64,000 bases of DNA. It comes from Strongylocentrotus droebachiensis. Its lineage: Eukaryota > Echinodermata > Echinoidea > Camarodonta > Strongylocentrotidae. The stretch lies in contig JAVYIG010000095.1 of assembly GCA_035222895.1 (NCBI GenBank), forward strand, positions 682,001-746,000. Direction: 5' to 3'. Below the pieces are notes generated by a model. That model was given only the letters and a program-made list of their open reading frames with translations. It searched no databases and had not been told where the DNA came from. This document shows positions 1 through 10,600 of the stretch, one piece after another (the stretch's first letter is position 1; each line of letters begins with the position of its first letter). Both the position numbers and the translations under genes were made by a program.

Positions 1-484
1 GGGATATACAAAAAAGTATAGAGGAAGCAATACTCCTGTATCTTTTTACTGACATGTCTTCTGCATTCCAGAGTTTTAAATCAAATTGTTTAGCAGCGCT
101 TTCATTTTTTTAATTATCAAAGATGATGAGTGTTTCCAATTGACAATCACAAATTTCCCTCTCAAAATAATTCGCACTTTTAGCGTGGCAATGAGAACAA
201 AATGAACAAGGTGATAATGAAATAAACTATATTGATCTATTTATGAAAGTCGCCTTGATCGTTCGTTATAATTATGCAGAGGGTTCGTAGTATATCAGAG
301 AAGTATTTATGAGGTTCGTGGTGGAAACAATGGAAGCTTTACATGGAAGCTACCCCCAGCATTGCTGAGTGTATAACCAGGGACTGCCCCTAGTGATACC
401 AAAGAGTTGTAGTATCTCTTTGGTGATACATAGCAGAGCTATGTGAATAACTTTCAGGATATTTAGCAGCTGTTTTGGATACCC

Positions 485-620
485 GGGCCCCGTCTTATAA
501 AGAGTTACGATCGATTGATCCAAATCGATCGTAAATCCTCTAATCAATCGCAAGTTTACAGTCTCCTATCTCCAATGTACGTAGTTGCGATTGATATCAA
601 CTCTTTATAAGACGGGGTCC
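485..620. mobile_element. MITE family A, copy 1 (foldback, GGGCCCCGTCTTATAA ends)
   Basis: Inverted ends GGGCCCCGTCTTATAAAGAG and CTCTTTATAAGACGGGGTCC enclose a core of nested CAATCGCAA/TTGCGATTG palindromes. The same element occurs at 2572-2726, as part of the segmental duplication, and independently at 24976-25132 in a DUOX intron. It has no coding capacity, so it is a non-autonomous DNA element. Confidence 0.8.
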
Positions 621-731
621 TGGTAACTATTAATGTTTTAATAAAGTCATGGTATATTAGTCGTATGCTCTGAAAGATGTATAATTATAACGATGTCCGA
701 GTTTGGAATTAAACAACCATTTGCATAACAG

Positions 732-830
732 GGCAAAATAACACGACAGTCGCCGCTACCGTGACAAACGCTGCCACTGACAATGCAACAGAGGCACCAA
801 CTGCCACACAGCTTGATAACACTACCACAG
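732..830 (+). CDS. DUOX: Mucin-like DUOX exon, copy 1
   Basis: A 99-nt exon, phase 1 at both ends, between an AG acceptor and a GTAAAA donor. It encodes 32 full codons rich in Thr, Ala and Asn, with N-glycosylation sequons such as NNT, NAT and NTT. It has no similarity to the catalytic domains and looks like an O- and N-glycosylated extracellular spacer. Its near-identical sister lies at 2937-3035. Because it is symmetric, skipping or adding it keeps the frame. Confidence 0.6.
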
Positions 831-3800
831 GTAAAATGGTGGATCGGTTTTCATCCTTATAACCAAATAAATGTGACTTCTAATAATTACGGGGACTTCC
901 TGGTTCAAAACGGAGCTACTACTGTGGCGCCCTCTGAGGTTCTTTCGTGGTTTTTACTGTCTGTTTTTAATTCCTTTCAGCAGAGTTCCGCTTTGCAGCC
1001 TACTTTTGTTAGCGTAATGTAAAAATGGTGTAATGTTATTGGAACTCTAGTTCTGGCTATCAATCAGTCTGTCTTCATATCCTTAGCTCTACCTCCCCTC
1101 CATCTATCTAACAATCTATCTATTCGGATGTTATCATTGTATCTATATTTGTATGTATTATTTATTAAAGTTTCCAACTCATCATTTATTTATATCTTTT
1201 AATCGGTCTGTGGTTATTCTTTCTTTATTCCTGGATGATTAACTACATCCAACTTTCGTTTGAAGCACTCTCCAAACCATTCGTTTCGTGAGAAGTGTTC
1301 TTCTCTTTATCATTCTTTCAGCTTCTCAGTTGGTTTGTGGTTGAATCTCAAGTACGTCTGGTGAGAGTCGAAAGGTCTTAACTCACAAACAGTTAACATC
1401 CTTCCTGCTCTCAATACACGCATCGTCGATTCAGTCATATCATAATTATGTCAAGCGGAAATATAGATTATCATGAATATATATTTGGGCTATTTCGGAA
1501 GGAAGGAAGAAATATAATCAAACTCGCAGGTGGAGGGTAAAGTCAATTTGTAGAGATTTCGTTATCGTTGAAATGTTGCATGTAATTGTTTACAGTATTT
1601 TGATGTAGGCAGAACGAGTTGTGAAGTTGTCATTTTAAGGCCCCACTGCACTATTTGTAGCTACTTGCGCCCTCTATACAGCCAACAATGCCTAAGCGGT
1701 ACCCGCTGATCACCCATGATGCCCTTTTTCTTATGTTATTTGAGAGTTGATTTGATGCATGCAGGGACGTCGAATCCCTCCATGCCAAAATAGTGCGGAG
1801 GGGCTTTAATGATTTAAAAATAGTAGTTTGTAATCAGTGAGGAGTCGTTTCATTTTATGAAATGATATGAAAAAGATATCTAAAGAATGTAAAGTACAAG
1901 TATACGTCTGGCGAGAGTCGAAAGGTCTTTACTCTCTACTTTCACAAACAGTTAACGCAACGTCGATTCAGTCATATCATAATTATGTCCAGCGGGAATA
2001 TAGATTATCATGAATATAAATGTGGGCTCTTTCGGAAGGAAGGAAGAAATATAATTGCACTCGCAGGTGATGGGCAAAGTCAATTTGTAGAGGTTTTGTT
2101 ATCGTTGAAATGTTGCATGTAATTGTTTGTACAGTGTTTTGATGTAGGCAGAACGAGTTGCGTGGTTGTCATTTAAATGATTTAAAAATTGTGAGTTTGT
2201 AATCAGTGAGGAGTCGTTTCGTTTTATGAAATGATATGAAAAATATATCTAAAGAATGTAAAAACATGGCTTTATTTTAGTCACTGCATTTGTAAAAGGC
2301 TCAATGACACATGTTAAAATCAGATTTAGATTTAGGAACAAGATGATAATGAAACAAACTATATTGATCAATTTATGAAAATCGTCTTGATCGTTCGTTA
2401 TAATTATGCAGAGGGTTCGTAGAATATCAGAGATTGGACACGATGGAAGCTTTACATGGAATCTACCCCCCCTGTATTATATTGCTGGTTGTATAACAAG
2501 GGACTGCCACTGAATACATAGCAAAGCTATGTGAATACGTTACAGGCTGTTAACAGCCGTTTTGGATACCTGGGCCCCGTCTTATAAATAGTTACGATTG
2601 ATCCAAATCAATCGTAAGTCCTCCAATCAATCGCAAGCTTACAGTTTCCTATTATGTACATAGTTGCGATCGATATCGATCTTAAATAAGTTGCGATTGA
2701 TATAAACTCTTTATAAGACGGTGCCCTGGTAACTATTAATTGTTAGTAAAGTCATGGTATATTAGTCGTATGCTCTGAAAGATTGTGTGTATAATTATAA
2801 CAATAGCTTGCAAGTTAAATTCTAAACTGCTTGAAATGGATAAAAATAGTCAGTCACCGAAAATGTATTAATCAATGAGTTATAAGGTTTTACCCCTTTG
2901 TCTGAGTTTGGAATTAAACAACCATTTGCATAACAGGGCTAAATGACACGACAGTCGCCGCTACCTCGACAAACGCTGCCACTGACAATGCAACAGAGGC
3001 AACAACTGCCACACAGCCTGATAACACTACCACAGGTAAAATGGTGGATCGGTTTTCAATCTTATAAACCAACGATAATTTGCGATATATACAAAGCATA
3101 AATACATGTGACTTCTATAATTATTGGGACTGTGGTTATTCTTTCTTTATTCCTGGGTGATGAACTACACCTCAACTTTCGTTTGAAGCACTCTCCAAAA
3201 ACATTGGTTTCCTAAGAAGTGTTCTTCTCTTTTATCATTCTTTCAGCTTCTCAGTTGGTTTGTGGTTGAATCTCAAGTACGTCTGGTGAGAGTTGAAAGG
3301 TCTTAACTCACCCTTCTGGCTCTCAATACACGCATCGTCGATTCAGTCATATCATAATTATGTCAAGCGGAAATATAGATTATCATGAATATAAATTTGG
3401 GCTATTTCGGAAGGAAGGAAAAAAAATATTAAACTCGCAGGTGAAGGGCAAAGGCAATTTGTAGAGATTTCGTTATCGTTGAAATTTTGCATGTAATTGT
3501 TTGTACAGTATTTTGATGTAGGCAGAATGAGTTGTGTAGTTGTCATTTAAATGATTTAAAAATTGTGAGTTTGGGATTAGTGAGGAATCGTTTCATTTTA
3601 TGAATTGATATGAAAAAGGTATTTAAAGAATGTCAAGTACATGTAAGGCTTTATATTAGCATTGGTAAAAGAATTTGTATTTATTAAAGTTTCCAACTCA
3701 TCATTTATCTATATCTTTCAATCGGTCTGTGGTTATTCTTTCTGTATTCCTGGATGGAGAACTACACTTCAAGTTTCGTTTGAAGCACTCTTCAAAATAT

Positions 3801-6800
3801 TGGTTTCCTGAGCGATATTCTTCTCTTTATCATTCTTTCAGCTTCTCGGTTGGTTTGGGTCTAGTCTAAAGTACGTCTTGTGAGAGTCTGGTTCTCAATA
3901 CACGCAACGTTAATTCAGTATTATTATGTCAAGCGGGAAATAGATTATTTTGAATATAAATTTGGGCTCTGTTGGAAAGAAATATATTCAAATCGCAGGT
4001 GAAGGGGGAAGTCAATTTGGAGAGATTTCGTTATCGTTGAAATGTTGCATGTAATTGTTTGTACGGTATTGTGATGTAGGCAGAACGAGTTGTGTAGTTG
4101 TCATTTTAATGATTTGGAAATTGTGAGTTTGTATCAGTGATGAGTCGTTTCGTTTTATGAATTGATATGAAAAAGGTATCTAAAGAATGTTAAGTACATG
4201 TAAGGCTTTATATTAGCATTGGAAATTTTTTTTTTTATTTATTTAAGTTTCCAACTCATCATTTATCTATACCTTTCAATCGGTCTGTGGTTATTCTTTC
4301 TTTATTCCTGGATGATGAACTACATCTCAACTTTCGTTTGAAGCACTGTCCAAAACATTGGTTCCCTGAGCAATGGTCTACTCTTTATCATTCTTTCAGC
4401 TTCTCAGTTGGTTTGTGGTTGAATCTCAAGTACGTCTGGTGAGAGTTGAAAGGTCTTAACTCACAAACAGTTAACATCCTTCTGGCTCTCAATACACGCA
4501 TCGTCGATTCAGTCATATCATAATTATGTTAAGCGGGAATATAGATTATCATGAATATAAATGTGGGCTCTTCTGGAAGGAAGGAAGGAAGAAATATAAT
4601 CAAACTCGCAGGTGAAGGGCAAAGTCAATTTGTAGAGATTTCGTTATCGTTGAAATGTTGCATGTAATTGTTTGTACAGTATTTTGAGGTAAGCAGAACG
4701 AGTTGTGTAGTTGTCATTTTAATGATTTGAAAATTGTGAGTCTGTAATCAGTGACGAGTCGTTTCATTTTATGAATTGATATGAAAAAGATATCTAAAGA
4801 ATGTAAAAGTAAGGCATTATATTTGCAACTGCATTTGTAAAAGGCTCAATGACACATGTTGAAATTAGATTTAGTTCAAAATATATTGATTTAAGACACA
4901 ATACATAACAACAGAATGATACACTCCCTTGCCCTCACCTAACTCCCAAAGTCTATTTTTCAGTAACACTTTTGAGCATAATTGAATCTTCTATGTACAT
5001 AAGTGTTAGGAATCAAGTTAGCTGTCCCTTTTCATAAAAAGCCTATATCATTATCGTTAGTCTCTAAAAGATACCCGCTGATTTTAATTTACGGTTGACT
5101 GTAAAACTCACAGAAAATCAGGTTATGAAGTGTAAAACAGTTTCACTCCACTTTATAGTGAAAAGGGGGCCACACCTATTTTTATCCCACCCTCTCTCTG
5201 AGCGGAAAACATGGATGAGGAGGAATTCTTAGCGTTTATATAATGATGACCACCCCCCCCCCGTAATAATAATTTCAAACCCCCACACCATCTTCCAAAG
5301 TTAGTGCTATTAGTTACCCTTGATCTGACATGCATCGAAAATCTACGTCGGTCTGGTAAATTTCCGGAAAATCGGTTCATTTTGTTCTCACTTTTCAAGA
5401 CGTTAATTCAAGTGACCCTTAAACTCCACAGGTCAGACAACAGAGAATGCTACTGCGGTCATGATGACCGAGGTCATAAATGGCACCACGGCCACGATGA
5501 TGGCCGAGGTCACAAATGGCACCACGGCCACGATGATGGCCGAGGTCACGACGGCATCGACGCAGACGGCCCAAGACCCATCAACTGGTAGGAATACCAA
5601 GAAGTTTCATCGAACCCGCATCCTGGCAAAACAAAAAAAATCAAAAAAACAAAAAAATCATCGCATAACGAGCCTTACTTGTTTCCTAAAGCCACCGTTT
5701 TCTCCGTCATGTTCGTCTTGTACAACCATTTTAGATTTGCATGTATAAACGCATTGTCTCTCTCTGTTGAGCTAATTACGTTGGCATTCATGTTTCTTTC
5801 TGCAGCTGAATTTAAATCAAATCGTGTTTTTTTTTTCTCTGTCATTTTCATTTGTATTCATCAAGCATGAAAATTTACTCTATCCATCACCTCTATACAG
5901 GATCAATGGAGCTTTATGTTAATGGTATTATAGATGTTCTTCTTGTACAACCATTTTAGATTCGCATGTATAATTGCATTGTTTCTCATGTTGAGCAAAA
6001 TACGTTGGCATTTTTTGTTTCTTTCTGCAGCTAAATTTAAATCAAATCGTTGTTTTTTCTCTGTCATTTTCATTTGTATCCCATCAAGCATGAAATTTAC
6101 TCTATCCATCACCTCTATACAGGATCAATGGAGCTTTATGTAAATGGTATCATAGATATAATGACTGCTATGAGATGGATAGTTGTTTTTAAAGGCTCAA
6201 GGGGACGTTACATCCGCCATCACCCCGAGGCCTGCCGAGGGGTGATCGCAGGATGTAACGCCCCCGAGACCCTATAAAAACAAATATGCCCCGAATACTA
6301 CAGCAGTCTTTATATCTTTTTTTTATAACGAAATGACACAAAAATCTACCAAGAATTCTTACTTTATCCTTTTCTTGAGTAAAGATTGGTTAAAACATCG
6401 CAGAAAATCTGAGACACTGTCTGTTAATCTTTACTATTTTCCTGGTACCCAAAAATCTGTCGGGAATCTCACTCATGAACTATTAATCGTTACTGGCATT
6501 GTTCGTTTCTTTACGGTAATGGCTAAAACCACGACTCCATTTTCGACCAATCAGATGGCTAGAAGAGAGGTATACAATATGTGTTATAATCGTGTATGGG
6601 CATATTGTATGACATGTTCTCATTCTAGTACGTGTCATCCTTATACCTGACGTACTCTATTGTATTTGATGTTCAGGTTGTAAAATCATTCGCTTTGTTC
6701 ACATTGTCAATGTTCAAATAATACGATGTTTTCCTGTCGTACGGGATGAGATACCTATATAGACGGAAATAGTCATCATCGTTTGGTCGACTCTCATGCT

Positions 6801-7591
6801 AACATTATCCCATACAATCATCCTTTACATCTTGGCATTTTAACACTATCTGTTTATTCATGAAATATCGCCCTTCCCCTCCACTATATGAACTTTTGTA
6901 TGAACTCTTCCGTTTTTATGTTAAATTTGTTCTATTTTATTTTTCTTGGTGCCTGAGCTTTCCCACAACCAATGTTTTTTCCCCGTTTCCCTCTCTATTT
7001 TTCTAAATATATCATGCATGAAATAGCTAGAAGCAATGCCGTGTGTATCGAGCTTTTTTTAACAGGCAATCTCCATATAGCATTGTTGTCGCTTAATGTG
7101 TTAATGCAGCTGAAAAATGAATGACATTATAGATTATTGTTAAATGACTTAATGTCTATCAGCTACCTCTTTGCATTTTGAGAAATGTTGATTCACATAC
7201 GTCTGCCGTGTACATTTCCCATGAATCACTACATTTTAGTACGGAATTATGTTTTATAAATGCATGTGTTTAATGTGTTCTACAGATACAATAAATTGTT
7301 TCCAAATGAATTTTTGTTAAAAGTTTATCAAGCTAGCCGAGGTATATAGTATTGATGGTGATTTAAGCGAAATGGAAATTTGTACATATTTTAACTCTCA
7401 ACGTGGATGGCACCTTAAAGCTCTATATCCGGTGGAAAGGGTGTATATAATTTGCAACTTTTAATTCAATTTTTCTGAATTGTTCCCACTCTGACTCTCT
7501 TGTCATGATTGTAGCCCTTCCATGTCTGTTTGTAGGTTTCTCGTTATCTGCTCCCCCCTCTCTCTCTCTCTCTCTCTCCTCTCTCCCTCTC

Positions 7592-7683
<92 letters not shown>

Positions 7684-10600
7684 TTCTCTCTACACCCCCA
7701 ATCTACCCTCTCTACAATCAACCCTATACAGCCGTCAATTTTTAAATTCATGTTTGTAACAAGAATGCCTCATCACTTCTGCCTCCTTATGTGTTCTCCT
7801 GTAACAACAATGATATGCTATAATATTTGAACCCTAAAGCAAAACCCCGCAGCATTGGTGTATTTTGAAAAAATCAATGTCTGAGTTAAAAGTGAGAGTC
7901 TTTACATCACAATTGGATTTTAAATTGTATAAACTTGTTAATGTATAAGCTAATTATATCAAATGTAATGTATAAAAGCATCATGGAAAAGAAATATGAT
8001 ATTTGATCGATCATTTCGGCTAATATCATCTTGATTTTTTTTTATTTCAGCCCAGAATACTTCGTCTACCGACCCTCCCGGCACTACCGCCGCTCCTCCC
8101 GTAACAACTCCGGTGGATGAAGATGAGCCCATCGTAAACAACAATGAAATGCTTAGTAAGATTCTTTTTCTGCTTACGTCTGATGTTTGGTATTTTACAG
8201 GAGGTATCGTTTAGGCATCTTTAAAAAAAATCAATGAGAGGTAAGGGGCAGGTCAGAGCAAAGTCACGGGATATTGAGCCGAAACAGGGGTCCTCAAACT
8301 TGTTAATTTGCAGAAGGGGTAAACAAAGATACAATTACAAATACATTAATAGATAAATAAACTTAAAACAAAACCATTTGTCAGATATTATTTGTTTGGC
8401 CTACGTTGGGTCATTTTTTCTTATCAAATGTGAACGCATAAAATGCTCTTTGTGACGATGGTAATGATGATGATGATAATGAAGATGATAATTATGATGA
8501 TGATAATCATCATCATAATAAGGAGAAGGAGGTGGAGAGGAGGAGGAGGAGGAGGAGGAGGAGGAGGAGAGGAGAGGGAGAGAGAGAGGAGAGGAGAGGA
8601 GGAGGATCGAGGGGGGGGGGGGGAGGGCTTAATTATTCTTTCAAAATCGGGTTTAACAAGGAAGGAAGGAGGTCTAAGCTTTACTTTGGTCAAAGTGTGA
8701 TAGACCCACGGTCTGGTTTAACTGAATAGATAATGCTTTTGCATGAGAGGGTCTTATTTCACAATATGCTGTGCCGTACGTTTGTTTTAAAAAAGAATTT
8801 GACATAAAATGTTTTTTGTTATCCCCCCAGGATCAATCGGAGCTTTTAAGGATGATAGTCACTCTGAGCCAGAGGGTTATGACGGCTGGTACAACAACCT
8901 AGCTCATCCAGACTGGGGTGGCGCAGGTAAGAATGGCTTCAAGAAAAATAAAACATAACACATTTTGGCTAATTAATAGCTTGTTGTTGTTGGTTTCAAT
9001 GGCGTCATTTTCCATCGTCGTTAGATGATTTGTTGTGAGCCAATTAAATTTGTCTTGAAATTACTCATATTTTATTACTTAGCAAGGAAAACAAGTTTCC
9101 CGTTTCCTTGCTAGTAATGTTGTACTAAGGCTATCGAATAAAACTTGTCGGGTTTCATTTTCCTTTATACCTTTTATCTGTAAAATGGCTAAGTATTACT
9201 AAATTTGCATTGTTCTGATAATGCAGAAAGACAAATTCAATCTGTCAGTCAGTCTGTCAACAGAACTAAAGAAAGGAATACTCAATTTCTTTGTTGAATC
9301 CGTGAGAATTTATTTCCTGAATTCCCATATAACTTGAATTCCTGATGACACACTTTCATGTAATATTGATGTTTTTCAGAGTTACCTTTGACCCGGCGTC
9401 TCCCGGTGAGCTACGCAGATGGAGTATATGCCATGGCAGGCAAGGACCGACCCAATCCTATGAGCATCAGCAAAGCAACCATGCAAGGAGAAACAGGACA
9501 ACGATCTCACCTTAGGAGGACAGCTCTCATGACATTCTTCGGTAAGCCGGGGTTCCAGATTTGAATCAAAGAATATTATCTACTCTTAGGATTGAAACTG
9601 ACAATCAAGCATTAAAGATGAAAAGATAATATGATAAATGTAGTGATGATGATGATAATAATAAGAAGAAGGATAAGAAGAATAGTAATAATATGATAAG
9701 AATAATAATAATAACAATAATGATAATAATAATAATATTCGTGGTAATGATAATCATGATAATAATGATAATGATAATAATGATAAAAATAATAATAATG
9801 ATAATGATAACAATGATAATGATAATGGTAATCATGATAATGATAATGATAATAAAATTGACAGAAATAATGATGATAATAATAATAATAATAAAAATAA
9901 TGACAAGGCCGATTCTTCCAATATCCATTCTTTACACACGGGTCGAGAGTTTTTTGTTGTTTTGTGTTTGTTAAAAAGAAGAATAAATATACATATATAT
10001 ATATATATATACACGCATATTATGTTAGTGTATATACGTAAATTTGAATTCAAATTTTGTTTTTATAGTATTCAGCAATAATGGTCATAAACTGACTAAC
10101 TTGCCTAAATTAAACAATAACAACAACAGCAGTGGCAAATGCGGATTAATGTTTCTCAAATGATATAAATGCCATTATATCAAGTCCTGCATCTTCATTA
10201 AAGGGCTCAAGCTAGTTTATAAAAAGGGACTACAAATTAAAGAACAATGAAGGGGTTAATAAAGTTTAATTCTTCTCTCTCATTGCTTCTAGGCCAACAG
10301 GTGGTAGAAGAGATCTTAGATGCCCAGCGAGGAGGGTGCCCGAGAGAGTATGAGAACATCCCTATTCCAGCTAACCATGAATATTTAGATGAGAAAGAAG
10401 GCATCTCCATCATGCCTTTCGTCCGATCCAGATATAGTTTCAACACAGGCTACTCACCCAATGTACCACGTGAACAGGTAGGGAAAACAGTAACCCAGCT
10501 ACTCAAACATAATAATAATCAGCTTCATCAACAGTGATCTTTGGATGTAATATATAAATGGCAAATACTTGAAACACAGATAAGTATATTGGACCAAAAT

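Larger units (their letters stand above)
205..3035 (+). repeat. Segmental tandem duplication carrying the mucin exon
   Basis: Sequence from about 205 to 835 is repeated at about 2335-3040: the same stretch of intron, the same foldback MITE (485-620 and 2572-2726) and the same 99-nt exon (732 and 2937). The offset grows from about 2.13 to 2.2 kb because of small indels. The copies differ by scattered substitutions, so the duplication is not an exact assembly repeat. Confidence 0.85.
1190..4805 (+). repeat. Five copies of a ~0.5-kb tandem intron repeat
   Basis: A unit that starts near ATCGGTCTGTGGTTATTC and ends near GATATGAAAAAGATATCTAA occurs at about 1190-1895 (with a MITE inside), 1898-2264 (lacking its 5' part), 3125-3645, 3700-4205 and 4263-4805. 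A short linker (CAATGACACATGTT) follows the copies that end at 2264 and 4805. Copies share most positions but carry many private changes. I find no exon in the unit that fits the DUOX reading phase. Confidence 0.85.

Noticed and set aside
732..3035. Assembly duplication as the explanation for the two mucin exons
   Set aside because: The copies differ at many bases in exon and intron, and one neighbouring unit has a private MITE insertion, so this is a real genomic duplication.
3240..3290. Exon-like 39-nt stretch repeated in each intron unit (TTTCAG ... GTGAGAG)
   Set aside because: The acceptor and donor look good, but in the phase required by the DUOX exons it hits a TGA, so it cannot be a DUOX coding exon.
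5304..5591. His/Asp/Gly-rich repeat protein ([11 protein letters not shown]), a possible metal-binding peptide
   Set aside because: It is the second frame of the 36-bp repeat. The frame that matches the neighbouring exon phases is the Thr-rich one.
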